Of a stretch of 64,000 nt of DNA, positions 8,864-18,538 are shown in pieces (within the stretch, counting starts at the first letter, position 1; each line of letters starts with the position of its first letter). Location of the stretch: the NCBI GenBank assembly GCA_002311025.1, contig DBYY01000001.1, forward strand, positions 1-64,000, given 5' to 3'. A program made the translations under genes and the position numbers. Below the pieces are notes generated by a model, which saw only the letters and a list, made by a program, of their open reading frames with translations, ran no database searches and was not told where the DNA came from. Origin of the DNA: Candidatus Proelusimicrobium tauri. Its GTDB lineage: Bacteria > Elusimicrobiota > Elusimicrobia > Elusimicrobiales > Elusimicrobiaceae.

Positions 8864-10864
8864 ATGGTTACTAAGAAAAATACTTCTAAGCGCAGAAGTT
8901 TTTGGCGTCTTTCCCACAGCAAGCAAATAATGCTTTACTTAATGGCTTACGATGCAATCGTTGTTAACATGGCGTATTTTATGGCTTTGTGGCTGCGTTT
9001 TGATTTACACTTTCACGTTATTCCAAAGATATATTTATCGGCTTTCTTAGGTTTCGCCCCTTTTTATACTATATTTTGCTTATTTTTGTTTTGGAAATTA
9101 AAACTTTACCAAAGCATTTGGCAATATGCCAGTGTGGCGGAAGCAAACCGTGTTATTTTTGCTACGGGGATATCAGCAACGGTTCACATATTGCTTATTA
9201 CCCTTTTATTCCACCGTATGCCTCTTTCTTACTATATTTTTGGGGCGCTTTTCCAGTTCGTATTAGTTACCTTTATTCGTTTTGTATATCGCTTTTTATT
9301 GTGGGAACGGGCGAAATATTCTAATGTCCATAACGGTATTGCTCCTGCTTCACGCATTTTGCTTATAGGTGCGGGAGATGCCGGACAGATAATTTTGCGT
9401 GATATTCAGCGTTCCCAATTTACGCATGGTAAGGTGTATGCTATTATTGATGATGATTCTGATAAATGGGAACGCAGTATTTCCGGCGTGCCGGTGGTGG
9501 GGGGTAGAGATGAGATTTTATCTGCTGTCAAAAAATACAATATTAACAAGATTTATTTTACTATTCCTTCAACTTCCGCTCAAACCCGCAGAGATATTTT
9601 AAACATTTGTAAAGAAACCCAATGCCAAATAAAGGTTCTCCCCGGCATTTACCAATTGGTCAATGAAGAAATTTCTGTCCGTCAATTAAAAGAAGTTTCC
9701 GTAGAAGATTTACTAGGCAGAGAACCTATCATCATGAATATGACAGATGTTTCCTCTTTTATTACAGGTAAAACTATTTTGGTAACCGGTGGCGGCGGAA
9801 GTATCGGCAGTGAACTTTGCCGTCAAATAGCACTCTATAAGCCGAAATTATTAATTATTTTTGATATGTATGAAAATAACGCCTATGATATTGAACAAGA
9901 ACTTAAGCGCAAATATCCTACTTTGAATTTAAAAGCCATTATCGGTTCTGTTCGCGATAGTAGACGTATTAACCGTATCTTTGAAATTTACAAGCCGGAA
10001 ATTGTTTACCACGCGGCCGCACATAAACATGTTCCTTTAATGGAAGGTTCTCCTTGTGAAGCCGTTAAAAATAATGCTATCGGCACTTATAAAACTGCAT
10101 ACGCCGCTATGAAAAACGGCTGTAAGCGTTTTGTCCTTATCAGCACGGATAAAGCAGTAAACCCCGTTAATATTATGGGCGCATCAAAACGCTTGTGCGA
10201 AATGATTATTCAAACCTTTGACTATATGATTAAAAATCACCGCGAGCAAGAATTACCTTTACTGCACGCTCACATGGATGATGACCTTTCTTCTATGGAG
10301 AAGAAAGGTCAAATTCAACATTCTCAAACACAATTCGTGGCGGTTCGTTTCGGTAATGTTCTGGGTAGTAACGGTTCTGTAATACCGCTTTTTAAACGAC
10401 AGATAGAAGAAGGCGGTCCCGTAACTGTTACCCATCCTGATATTATCCGCTATTTTATGACTATTCCCGAGGCGGTTAGTTTGGTTCTTAAAGCCAGTGT
10501 TATGGGCAAAGGTTCTGAAATTTTTGTGCTTGATATGGGTAGCCCTGTTAAAATAGATACTTTGGCGCGTAATTTAATTAAACTTTCCGGTTTGCGTCCG
10601 AATATAGATATTAAAATTACCTATACAGGTTTGCGCTCCGGCGAAAAGTTATATGAAGAAAAATTAATGGCCGAAGAGGGCTTAACCAGAACGGAAAATA
10701 ATTTAATTCATATTGGTAGGCCTATTCCCTTTGATAATGATACTTTTTTGACACAAGTTAAACAACTTATGAATGCAAGTTATGCCGAGCAGGAAGATAA
10801 AATCTGTTCCCTTGTGGCTAGTGTCGTTAGCACCTATCATCCTATAAGGGAGGTAAAAAAATAA
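8864..10864 (+). CDS. Membrane-anchored UDP-sugar 4,6-dehydratase (CapD/PglF/FlaA1 type)
   Basis: About 666 residues. Four membrane helices fill residues 20-145, a CoA-binding-like Rossmann domain follows (LLIGAGDAGQ), and the catalytic SDR domain begins near residue 295 with TGGGGSIGSELC. The active site reads STDKAVNPVNIMGASKR, with Met in place of the usual Tyr, as in PglF, WbpM and FlaA1. These enzymes convert UDP-GlcNAc to the 4-keto-6-deoxy sugar. The directly following aminotransferase and phosphoglycosyltransferase suggest a PglF-PglE-PglC route. I prefer ATG at 8864 over 8843 because the latter lies upstream of the -10 box. GGAGG at its end serves the next gene. Confidence 0.9.
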   Translation: MVTKKNTSKRRSFWRLSHSKQIMLYLMAYDAIVVNMAYFMALWLRFDLHFHVIPKIYLSAFLGFAPFYTIFCLFLFWKLKLYQSIWQYASVAEANRVIFATGISATVHILLITLLFHRMPLSYYIFGALFQFVLVTFIRFVYRFLLWERAKYSNVHNGIAPASRILLIGAGDAGQIILRDIQRSQFTHGKVYAIIDDDSDKWERSISGVPVVGGRDEILSAVKKYNINKIYFTIPSTSAQTRRDILNICKETQCQIKVLPGIYQLVNEEISVRQLKEVSVEDLLGREPIIMNMTDVSSFITGKTILVTGGGGSIGSELCRQIALYKPKLLIIFDMYENNAYDIEQELKRKYPTLNLKAIIGSVRDSRRINRIFEIYKPEIVYHAAAHKHVPLMEGSPCEAVKNNAIGTYKTAYAAMKNGCKRFVLISTDKAVNPVNIMGASKRLCEMIIQTFDYMIKNHREQELPLLHAHMDDDLSSMEKKGQIQHSQTQFVAVRFGNVLGSNGSVIPLFKRQIEEGGPVTVTHPDIIRYFMTIPEAVSLVLKASVMGKGSEIFVLDMGSPVKIDTLARNLIKLSGLRPNIDIKITYTGLRSGEKLYEEKLMAEEGLTRTENNLIHIGRPIPFDNDTFLTQVKQLMNASYAEQEDKICSLVASVVSTYHPIREVKK

Positions 10865-10868
10865 ATTT

Positions 10869-12071
10869 ATGACAGTGAAACCTTTTGAAAAGAAAATATG
10901 GCTCAGTTCTCCTACTATGCACGGAGATGAACAAAAATTCGTTAAAGAGGCCTTTGATACTAATTGGGTTTCTACCGTCGGTCCGCATTTAGCCGAACTA
11001 GAAAAAACCGCCGCTTCTTATGTGGATATGCCCTACGGCGTTGCCCTAGCCAGTGGGACAGCCGCACTTCATTTGGCTGTTAAATTAGCAGGAATTAAAC
11101 CGGGGGAAAATGTTTTTTGCAGTGATATGACTTTTTCTGCCACCGTTAACCCCGTATCTTACGAAAAAGGAAAACAGATTTTTATTGATAGCGAATATGA
11201 TACTTGGAATATGGACCCTACCGCTCTAGAGCAAGCCTTTAAATTATATCCGGATACACGGGTGGTTATGCTGGCGCATTTATACGGAACACCTGCTAAA
11301 CTTGATGAAATTTTATCTATCTGTAAAAAACATAAGGCAATTTTGATAGAAGATGCCGCTGAATCTTTGGGTGCTACCTATAAAGGCAAACAAACAGGTT
11401 CTTTCGGCACTTATAACATTATCTCATATAACGGCAATAAAATTATTACCTGTTCCGGTGGTGGAATGTTGTTTACTCATGATGAAGAATCTGCTAACAA
11501 AGCGCGTAAATGGGCTACTCAAGCGCGCGAAAATGCCCCTTGGTATCAGCACGAAGAACTTGGCTATAACTACCGTATGAGCAATATTTTGGCAGGTATC
11601 GGGCGCGGGCAGTATTTACATTTGGAAGAACACCTTGCACAAAAACGCTCTATTTATGAACGATACCAAAAAGGCTTAAAAGATTTACCTCTTACTATGA
11701 ACCCATATATTAAAGGGCAAATGGAACCGAACTTTTGGCTTAGTTCTATTTTAATCAAGCCGGAAGCAATATGCCAACAAGTAAGAGGAGAAAAAGAAGG
11801 AAGGTATGTTAAAGAGAAAGGTAAATCCTGCCCTACACATATTATGGAAACTTTAGCCAAATACAATGTGGAATCTCGTCCGATTTGGAAGCCTATGCAC
11901 TTACAGCCTATTTACCTTAATAATCCGTTTGTTACCAAAGAAGGTGAAAATAAAACAACGGATGTCGGAGCAGATATTTTTAACCGCGGTTTATGCTTGC
12001 CCAGTGATAATAAAATGACGCCAGAGCAGCAAGATACCATTATTGAAATTATTAAGGAGTGCTTTAAATAA
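10869..12071 (+). CDS. DegT/DnrJ/EryC1 family sugar aminotransferase (PglE/EpsN-like)
   Basis: 400-residue PLP-dependent fold-type I enzyme. Visible marks are the SGTAALHLA substrate-phosphate loop near residue 59, the EDAAESLGA cofactor motif, and the SYNGNKIIT segment holding the Schiff-base Lys. Following a PglF-type dehydratase, it most likely makes a UDP-4-amino-4,6-dideoxy sugar from the 4-keto intermediate. A GGAGG sequence 14 nt upstream lies in the end of the previous gene, and its own stop abuts the sugar-transferase start. An insertion of about twenty residues around 300 is lysine- and glycine-rich. Exact product is not decidable. Confidence 0.88.
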   Translation: MTVKPFEKKIWLSSPTMHGDEQKFVKEAFDTNWVSTVGPHLAELEKTAASYVDMPYGVALASGTAALHLAVKLAGIKPGENVFCSDMTFSATVNPVSYEKGKQIFIDSEYDTWNMDPTALEQAFKLYPDTRVVMLAHLYGTPAKLDEILSICKKHKAILIEDAAESLGATYKGKQTGSFGTYNIISYNGNKIITCSGGGMLFTHDEESANKARKWATQARENAPWYQHEELGYNYRMSNILAGIGRGQYLHLEEHLAQKRSIYERYQKGLKDLPLTMNPYIKGQMEPNFWLSSILIKPEAICQQVRGEKEGRYVKEKGKSCPTHIMETLAKYNVESRPIWKPMHLQPIYLNNPFVTKEGENKTTDVGADIFNRGLCLPSDNKMTPEQQDTIIEIIKECFK

Positions 12072-12778
12072 TGCAAAACACCCACATTCCATACGGAGCG
12101 TATGAGAAGTATTTCAAGCGTTTATTAGATATAGCATGTTCATTAGGTGCTCTGGTTTGTTTTGGGTGGTTATTTGTGATTATTGCTATTTTAGTGCGCA
12201 TTAAATTAGGTAGCCCTATACTTTTTACACAACAACGTCCCGGTAAAGATGAGAAAATTTTTAAACTCTATAAATTCCGCACTATGACAGATGCCAAAGA
12301 TAAGGACGGAAATCTTTTGTCAGATGAAATACGCTTAACTAAATTCGGCAAGTTTTTGCGTGCAACCAGTTTAGATGAACTGCCGGAAATTTTCAATATT
12401 CTTAAAGGGGAAATGTCCGTTGTAGGACCTAGGCCGCAACTGGTGCGGGATATGGTTTTTATGTCCGATAAGCACCGCAAGCGTCATCTTGTGCGCCCCG
12501 GTCTTACGGGACTTGCGCAAATAAACGGTCGAAATGATATAGATTGGCAAGATAAACTTGATTGGGATTTAAAATATATCAAAAATATCACCTTTTGGGG
12601 AGATATAAAAATTATTTTTCAAACTTTTATCAAATCTTTTATTAAACCCGAAGGCATTACCGAGCAAAATTCAGCCACCGCTACCGATTATGGCGATTAT
12701 TTGCTCCAGCGCGGTAAGATAACAAAAGAAGAATATACAAAAGGGCAATCAAAAGCCAAAAAAATATTAGGATTATAA
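12071..12778 (+). CDS. Initiating phosphoglycosyltransferase (bacterial sugar transferase, PglC-like)
   Basis: 235 residues: one N-terminal re-entrant or transmembrane helix (residues 17-40), then the conserved block of monotopic phosphoglycosyltransferases with KLYKFRTM, the catalytic Asp-Glu pair in TSLDELPE, GPRPQL and RPGLTGLAQ. These proteins transfer a sugar phosphate to undecaprenyl phosphate and so begin the repeat unit. The short form without extra membrane helices matches PglC/EpsL rather than WcaJ. It overlaps the aminotransferase stop by one base, consistent with making the substrate and loading it. A C-terminal extension of about 35 polar residues is longer than the core family. 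Confidence 0.9.
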   Translation: MQNTHIPYGAYEKYFKRLLDIACSLGALVCFGWLFVIIAILVRIKLGSPILFTQQRPGKDEKIFKLYKFRTMTDAKDKDGNLLSDEIRLTKFGKFLRATSLDELPEIFNILKGEMSVVGPRPQLVRDMVFMSDKHRKRHLVRPGLTGLAQINGRNDIDWQDKLDWDLKYIKNITFWGDIKIIFQTFIKSFIKPEGITEQNSATATDYGDYLLQRGKITKEEYTKGQSKAKKILGL

Positions 12779-12780
12779 CT

Positions 12781-13308
12781 ATGAAATTACTTGAATATTT
12801 ATATGAGAAACGATATCATAAACCAGCCCCCTATTATTACAAATATTCACTATTGACTATTATTGCTAAACCTATACGTAAATTTATAGCGCAAGTTCTA
12901 GCACCGAATTGCCCGTTCAACAATATTCGTATTTTATTATATCGAATATGTGGTTTTAAGATAGGCAAAAATACTTTTATTGGTATGCATTGCTATTTAG
13001 ATGATAGACATTACGATTTGTTGAAAATAGGAAACAATTGTATCGTATCGTACGGTGTTTATTTTGCTTGCCATGGCCCTAGACAGGGGCACTTTCCTAT
13101 CGTAATAGAGGACGGGGTTTATATCGGTATGGCTGCACGTGTTATTTTGGGTAAAAGTGAAAACCATGAGGGCCTAGATATTACGATTGGTAAAAATGCG
13201 TATATTGGGGCGTGTACATTGGTAAATAAAAATATCCCAGCGGGGGCAGTGGCCGTAGGGGTTCCTTGCAGGGTAATTCGTATTGAAACGGAGGAAAGCA
13301 ATTCGTGA
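12781..13308 (+). CDS. Hexapeptide-repeat acyltransferase (WcaF-like)
   Basis: 175 residues with imperfect hexapeptide repeats of a left-handed beta-helix (IGKNTFIGM, IGNNCIVSY, IEDGVYIGM, IGKNAYIGA) and the closing GAVAVGVPCRVI motif. The N-terminal RILLYRICGFKIG stretch matches WcaF-type O-acetyltransferases more than PglD, which is longer and has a different N-terminal domain. It should acetylate a sugar of the repeat unit using acetyl-CoA. The gene starts 2 nt after the sugar transferase and overlaps the next gene by GTGA, so it is part of the operon. Confidence 0.8.
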   Translation: MKLLEYLYEKRYHKPAPYYYKYSLLTIIAKPIRKFIAQVLAPNCPFNNIRILLYRICGFKIGKNTFIGMHCYLDDRHYDLLKIGNNCIVSYGVYFACHGPRQGHFPIVIEDGVYIGMAARVILGKSENHEGLDITIGKNAYIGACTLVNKNIPAGAVAVGVPCRVIRIETEESNS

Positions 13309-14072
13309 AGACAGTTTCTATTATTATGCCTTCCTACAATACGGCATCGTATATTGCGAACTCTATCAGAAGCGTATTAGGCCAAACTTATGCCAATTGG
13401 GAACTGATTATTGTGGATGATTGCTCCACTGATAAAACAGACGAAGTAGTAAAACCTTTTTTAACAGATAAGCGCATTAAATATTTAAAAAATGACAAAA
13501 ATTCCGGTGCTGCTATTACCCGCAACTATGCTTTACGCCAAGCCAAAGGTCAATGGGTTGCCTTTTTAGATAGTGATGACCTCTGGCATCCGCAAAAGTT
13601 AGAAAAACAACTTAAGTTTATGACAGAAAATCACTACAATTTTTCCTACACGAATTACCAAGAAATTGATGAACAAGGTCAATTATTGGGCCGTCTGATT
13701 ACAGGCCCTAAACACATTAGTAAATGGGGTATGTACCAGTTTTGTTGGCCGGGTTGTTTAACAGTGATGTATAATGCGGAAAAAACAGGACTAATTCAAA
13801 TTGAAGATATTAAAAAAAATAATGATTATGCTATGTGGCTAGAAGTTATTAAATATGCCGATTGTTATTTGCTTCCTGAAGATTTAGCGCAGTATCGCAA
13901 ACGCAAAAATTCCATTTCACGTCATAGTTATATTACGTTAGTCAAATGGCATTATAAATTATTCCGTCAGGCACAAAAACGTGGTTGGCTAGTTAGTTGT
14001 CTTTTAACATTACAAAATTTATGTGCGGGGTTCTATAAAAAAATGTTTTACGTAAAAGGGGTAACTTTATGA
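13305..14072 (+). CDS. GT2-family glycosyltransferase
   Basis: 255 residues beginning with the nucleotide-binding SIIMPSYN block of GT-A enzymes. It has the VDDCSTD acidic motif near residue 38 and the metal-binding DxD equivalent FLDSDDLW near 90. A Trp-rich acceptor segment follows (KWGMYQFCWPG). It resembles TuaG/CgeD-like short GT2 enzymes. The start is GTG, overlapping the preceding stop as GTGA, and its own stop overlaps the next gene as ATGA, so translation is coupled on both sides. Sugar specificity is unknown. Confidence 0.85.
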   Translation: MKTVSIIMPSYNTASYIANSIRSVLGQTYANWELIIVDDCSTDKTDEVVKPFLTDKRIKYLKNDKNSGAAITRNYALRQAKGQWVAFLDSDDLWHPQKLEKQLKFMTENHYNFSYTNYQEIDEQGQLLGRLITGPKHISKWGMYQFCWPGCLTVMYNAEKTGLIQIEDIKKNNDYAMWLEVIKYADCYLLPEDLAQYRKRKNSISRHSYITLVKWHYKLFRQAQKRGWLVSCLLTLQNLCAGFYKKMFYVKGVTL

Positions 14073-14956
14073 GCAAGGGTAGACTCTATAACTTGCGTAG
14101 AAAATTACAAGTTTTGGCTTACAATTTAACTTCCCCAGAGTTGGTATCCAAAATTTATTTTCGGAAGTTATTAAAGTATCCGTTAAACCTAAAAAATCCG
14201 CAAACCTTCAACGAGAAAATCCAATGGCTTAAACTCTACGAATGGCCCAACAATCCATTGGCTATTGAATGTGGGGATAAGTACACGGTACGGCAATATA
14301 TACAAAGGCAGGGAATGGGCCAATACCTAAACAAACTGCTAGGCATGTGGGAAAATGCCAACGACATTGATTTTGACAAATTACCGAATCGTTTCGCTCT
14401 CAAATGCACACACGGATGCGCCTATAACATTATTTGTAAAGACAAATCAAAACTGAGCATTTCCGCCGTACGTAAACAGTTAAACAAATGGCTCAAAGAA
14501 GATTTTGGTAAATTTAACGCCGAACCACATTACAGCAAAATGAAACCCCGTATTATTTGTGAAGAATTCCTAGACGGAGGGGAAACTCTAACTGACTATA
14601 AATTTTATTGTTTTCATGGCAAGGTACAGTTTATGTACATCGCCTACGGCTTTGATGGTAACGGCTTACAAGAACAAGTTAGATTTTTTGATGTAGATGG
14701 CAATAAAGCGCCTTACCGCCGTACGGATTATCCTATTTACCAAAAAGCCAAACGACCGGCTTTGTTTGATAAAATGAAAGAGTTAAGTGAGTCTTTGGCT
14801 CAGCCGTTTCCGTTTGTGCGCGTGGATTGGTTTGAAGTAAACGGAAGAATCTATTTTGGAGAATTAACCTTTACTCCGTGTGGCGGACTTATGAAAATAG
14901 ACCCACCTGAATATGATTTAAAGTGGGGTCAATTGTTACATTTACCTAGAAAATAA
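14069..14956 (+). CDS. TupA-like ATP-grasp protein (first copy)
   Basis: 295 residues with the layout of the TupA-like ATP-grasp family (PF14305). Visible marks are NPQTFNEKIQWLKL near residue 47, DKLPNRFALKCTHG near 110, the EEFLDG block, DYKFYCFHG near 185, and the C-terminal VRVDWFEVNGRIYFGELTF region that supplies metal-binding acidic residues. TupA was named for teichuronopeptide synthesis, where glutamate chains are attached to glucuronic acid. I infer an ATP-dependent amide or ester ligation decorating the polysaccharide here. The ATGA overlap couples it to the preceding GT2. A second copy lies at 16053. Confidence 0.75.
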   Translation: MSKGRLYNLRRKLQVLAYNLTSPELVSKIYFRKLLKYPLNLKNPQTFNEKIQWLKLYEWPNNPLAIECGDKYTVRQYIQRQGMGQYLNKLLGMWENANDIDFDKLPNRFALKCTHGCAYNIICKDKSKLSISAVRKQLNKWLKEDFGKFNAEPHYSKMKPRIICEEFLDGGETLTDYKFYCFHGKVQFMYIAYGFDGNGLQEQVRFFDVDGNKAPYRRTDYPIYQKAKRPALFDKMKELSESLAQPFPFVRVDWFEVNGRIYFGELTFTPCGGLMKIDPPEYDLKWGQLLHLPRK

Positions 14957-14958
14957 AT

Positions 14959-16056
14959 ATGAACATTTTGTTTTTATCTAATTTAAGCGGTAATTTGTGG
15001 GCGGGACCGAATAATAGTGTTCCGGCACAAGTGGCCGCACAAGCCAAAATTGATAAGGTCTTATGGTTTAATAATAATCATAATAAACCTCAGACATGGA
15101 TAGAAAAAGGTATTCCCGTCATTAATTTATCGGATATTCCTTCCGGGAAACTTCAAGATTTACCGGCTCCTTTTAATCAGCCGGATATTATAGTAGCGGA
15201 ACTGTGTTATTCCTTGCCTTTTAATAAAATAATTGCCGAGGCGCAAAAACGGCATATTCCCTATATCATTGTTCCGCGTAGTCATTTTACGGCACAAGCA
15301 CAACAGCACAAGTGGTTTAAAAAATGGTTGGGAAATTTGATTTATTTTAAGCGTATGGTGCGCAAAGCAGCGGCTGTACAATATCTAACCAAACAAGAAC
15401 AATTAGAATCCGGTTCGGGATGGAATAAACATTCTTTTGTTCTATCCAACGGGATTGCCTTGCCGAAAATTTCTTCCAGAGTTTTCTCGACAGATAAAAT
15501 CCAAGCCACTTATATAGGACGGGTGGAGATCTATCAAAAAGGGTTGGATATATTGTTAAAAGCGATTTCCGCCTTGCAGGATAAAATGCGTAAGGCCCAT
15601 TTTACCTTAGAGATATATGGCCCTGAACAAGAAAATGCCTATGCCGTGCTTAAAGCATTGGCTAATAGTTTAAATATACAAGACTTAATTTTAATTAAGA
15701 AACCTGTTTTCGGTGAAGAAAAAGCCAAAGTATTGCAACAAACCGATGTTTTTATTATGACCTCGCGCTTTGAGGGACACCCTATGGGTTTGATTGAGGC
15801 TTTAGCCTATGGTTTGCCGTGTGTGGCTACTACCGGAACTAATATACGTCCAGAAATTGAGGCATATAATGCCGGATGGACGGCAGATAATACAGTAGAA
15901 AATATTGCTTTTGCGCTTGAAAAAATGCTGCAAGAGCGTGAACAATTTTTACAAAAAGGTACTAATGCCCGTAAATTGGCTAAGCAATATGACTGGGATC
16001 AAATTGCGCAGCAAAGTCATAGAATCTATAAAGAAATTATAGGTAATATAAAATGA
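14959..16056 (+). CDS. GT4-family glycosyltransferase
   Basis: 365-residue GT-B enzyme. The start MNILFLSNLSGNLWAGP gives the first Rossmann strand and a glycine-rich loop. The donor domain carries YIGRVEIYQKGLD and the E-x7-E motif FEGHPMGLIE near residue 270. It lies between the two TupA-like genes and overlaps the second by ATGA, so it may build the residue those proteins modify. Donor and linkage cannot be read from sequence. Confidence 0.85.
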   Translation: MNILFLSNLSGNLWAGPNNSVPAQVAAQAKIDKVLWFNNNHNKPQTWIEKGIPVINLSDIPSGKLQDLPAPFNQPDIIVAELCYSLPFNKIIAEAQKRHIPYIIVPRSHFTAQAQQHKWFKKWLGNLIYFKRMVRKAAAVQYLTKQEQLESGSGWNKHSFVLSNGIALPKISSRVFSTDKIQATYIGRVEIYQKGLDILLKAISALQDKMRKAHFTLEIYGPEQENAYAVLKALANSLNIQDLILIKKPVFGEEKAKVLQQTDVFIMTSRFEGHPMGLIEALAYGLPCVATTGTNIRPEIEAYNAGWTADNTVENIAFALEKMLQEREQFLQKGTNARKLAKQYDWDQIAQQSHRIYKEIIGNIK

Positions 16057-16949
16057 AAAATTTAGTTAAAAAATTATTACATATTTTACCGGATGAATTG
16101 CATATTCAATTACAATATTTTTATCATTTACACCGGTTTGCGAATTTAAAAAATCCGCAAACTTTTAATGAAAAATTGCAGTGGCTTAAACTTCACGACC
16201 ACAATTCTCTTTACACTACATTAGTTGATAAGTACGCCGTGAAAAAATGGGTGGCGGATAGAATTGGAGAACAATACATTATTCCTATACTTGGCGTATG
16301 GGAAAAAGCCCAAGATATTGATTTTGATAAATTACCTAATCAATTTGTGCTTAAAGTCAATCACGATTCCGGCGGTATTGTTATTTGCCGTGACAAATCC
16401 AAGTTAGGTAAACAAACCGTTATAGCCAAACTTTCCCGTGCCTTAAAGAACAACGGCTATTGGTACGGGCGCGAATGGGCGTATAGGAATGTGAAACCGT
16501 GTATTATAGCCGAAAAATTCCTTTCCGAAGGAGAAGTCCAAGATTTGATAGATTATAAATTTTATTGTTTTAACGGTATCCCAAAATATTGCCAAGTAAT
16601 TATGGACCGCAGTACACAAGAGACTATTGATTTTTTTGATATGAAATGGGAATTGCAACATTTTACGGGACTTAATTTACCGGGAAAACCTTTCCCTCAT
16701 GCAAAGAAGATAATTCACGAACCTATAAATTTTGAACAAATGAAACAGGGGTGCCGAAAATTGGCAGCAGGGATATCCTTTGTCCGGGTGGACTTTTATG
16801 AAGTAAAAGGAAAGATGTATTTTGGAGAGATGACCTTTTTTCCTGCTAGCGGATTTGGAGAATTTACTCCTACGAAGTGGAATAAACAATTTAGCGAGTG
16901 GCTTACGTTGAATCTATCAAAAAATAACGCACATAGGAAAGTCGAATGA
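16053..16949 (+). CDS. TupA-like ATP-grasp protein (second copy)
   Basis: 298 residues, clearly paralogous to the protein encoded at 14069: both contain NPQTFNEK, WLKL, DIDFDKLPN, CRDKSK/CKDKSK, DYKFYCF and VRVD-(F/W)-(Y/F)-EV. The N-terminal 25 residues differ. As with its partner, the family is ATP-grasp, and a ligation onto a sugar or uronic-acid carboxyl is the likely chemistry (inference). Two copies around one glycosyltransferase suggest two distinct decorations or two steps. About 60 nt of AT-rich spacer follow before the second flippase. Confidence 0.75.
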   Translation: MKNLVKKLLHILPDELHIQLQYFYHLHRFANLKNPQTFNEKLQWLKLHDHNSLYTTLVDKYAVKKWVADRIGEQYIIPILGVWEKAQDIDFDKLPNQFVLKVNHDSGGIVICRDKSKLGKQTVIAKLSRALKNNGYWYGREWAYRNVKPCIIAEKFLSEGEVQDLIDYKFYCFNGIPKYCQVIMDRSTQETIDFFDMKWELQHFTGLNLPGKPFPHAKKIIHEPINFEQMKQGCRKLAAGISFVRVDFYEVKGKMYFGEMTFFPASGFGEFTPTKWNKQFSEWLTLNLSKNNAHRKVE

Positions 16950-17008
16950 AGAATATTTAATGAGACAAAAATAAAAGGGATTTAATATATTAAAAAATTA
17001 TATTAATT

Positions 17009-18523
17009 ATGCGACATAAACGTTTATTTCTAAATACAATTTCCGGTTTTACAGATCAATTTGTTGTGTTGATTTGCACTTTTATTTTGCCACGACAAAT
17101 TTTATTGTATTATGGTTCTGAAGTAAATGGTCTTGTTTCTTCCATTACGCAATTTTTGGGCTTTTTTGCCTTTATGGAAATCGGTGTGGGGGCCGTAGTA
17201 AAATCTGCCTTGTATAAGCCATTAGTATATAATGACATGGAACAAGTAGGCAAAATCATAAAATCGGCCCAATCTTTTTTTAATAAATTGGCTTTTGGTT
17301 TATCTTTGTATGTCTTATTGTTGATTATATTTTATCCTCTTTTAACGCATAATTCTTTTTCTTACCTATACATTATTTTTCTCATTATACCGTTGTCTAT
17401 CAATGCTTTTGCCCAATATTATTTCGCTCTTACTAAACAATTGGTGTTAATTGCCGATCAAAGGGCTTATTGCGATTTATTCTTACATAGTGTAGCAATG
17501 ATATTAAATACGGTAGTGGGAGTTATATTAATACGTTTTCATGCTTCTATTCAGGTTGTTCAATTTGCAATGGCTTTAATACTGCTCATTAAACCGCTGG
17601 GGATTTATTTACTGGTAAAAAAATATTATGCTATTCCTTCAAATATTGTATTAACGGAAGAACCTCTTAAGCAAAAATGGAATGGACTAGCACAACATAT
17701 TTCATCGTTTGTGTTGGGGCATACAGATGTTGTGTTATTGACACTTTTTGCAACTTTGTCTGAAGTTTCTATTTATAGTGTATACTACATGGTAGTGGCA
17801 GGTATTCGTAAAATTATATCTACTGCTATGACGGGAGTATATTCTTGGTTTGGGCATTTGTATGCTTCAGACGATCCTTCTTTACATAAAAATTTTATTT
17901 ATTATGAATGGCTGATGCATACCGTTGTTACTAGTATCTTTACCATAGCAGGATTATTGATTGTGCCGTTCGTTCTCATATATACATCCGGTATTCATGA
18001 TGCTAATTACCAACAACCTTTATTTGCCATTTTGTTATTGTTGGCCTATGCCATGTATTCAATCCGTCTTCCGTATCAAACAATGATATTAGCCGCCGGG
18101 CATTATAAACAGACTCAAAATATTTCTTTTACAGAGGCAGGATTAAATGTGTTTATTTCTCTTATTGGCGTGCAGGTATGGGGACTATGCGGTGTTGCCT
18201 TAGGGACCCTTGTTGCCATGACATACTGCAATTTTGCCATTGGACGTTATTTGGAAAAAGATATTCTTCATCATCCTTTTAAACACATGTTAAAGCATTA
18301 TATAATAGATATATTGAGTTCGATATGTATTATAGTAGGGACAAGTTGGCTTAAATATTCAGTAAGTAGTTATATGGAATGGGTGTGTATGGCTACTAAA
18401 ATAACTTTACTTGCTATCTTGATTGTAATTGTTATAAATAGTATTTTTTATCGTAAGGAATTACAGTCCGTTTTTATAAAACTATACGGTATGGGTAAGA
18501 AATTAGTAAAAGGAAAATGTTAA
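17009..18523 (+). CDS. Wzx-like polysaccharide flippase, second copy
   Basis: 504 residues with about twelve or more membrane helices, matching MOP-superfamily repeat-unit flippases. The N-terminus (GFTDQFVVLICTFILPRQI) and the DQRAYCD segment near residue 150 correspond to positions also seen in the flippase at 5846, which has ADQRQD. The AT-rich gap before it contains no clear ribosome binding site. Together with the polymerase-like gene that follows 16 nt later, it forms the membrane module of this half of the locus. Having a second flippase suggests two polymers or a composite locus. Confidence 0.85.
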   Translation: MRHKRLFLNTISGFTDQFVVLICTFILPRQILLYYGSEVNGLVSSITQFLGFFAFMEIGVGAVVKSALYKPLVYNDMEQVGKIIKSAQSFFNKLAFGLSLYVLLLIIFYPLLTHNSFSYLYIIFLIIPLSINAFAQYYFALTKQLVLIADQRAYCDLFLHSVAMILNTVVGVILIRFHASIQVVQFAMALILLIKPLGIYLLVKKYYAIPSNIVLTEEPLKQKWNGLAQHISSFVLGHTDVVLLTLFATLSEVSIYSVYYMVVAGIRKIISTAMTGVYSWFGHLYASDDPSLHKNFIYYEWLMHTVVTSIFTIAGLLIVPFVLIYTSGIHDANYQQPLFAILLLLAYAMYSIRLPYQTMILAAGHYKQTQNISFTEAGLNVFISLIGVQVWGLCGVALGTLVAMTYCNFAIGRYLEKDILHHPFKHMLKHYIIDILSSICIIVGTSWLKYSVSSYMEWVCMATKITLLAILIVIVINSIFYRKELQSVFIKLYGMGKKLVKGKC

Positions 18524-18538
18524 GGGAGACATAATTGA

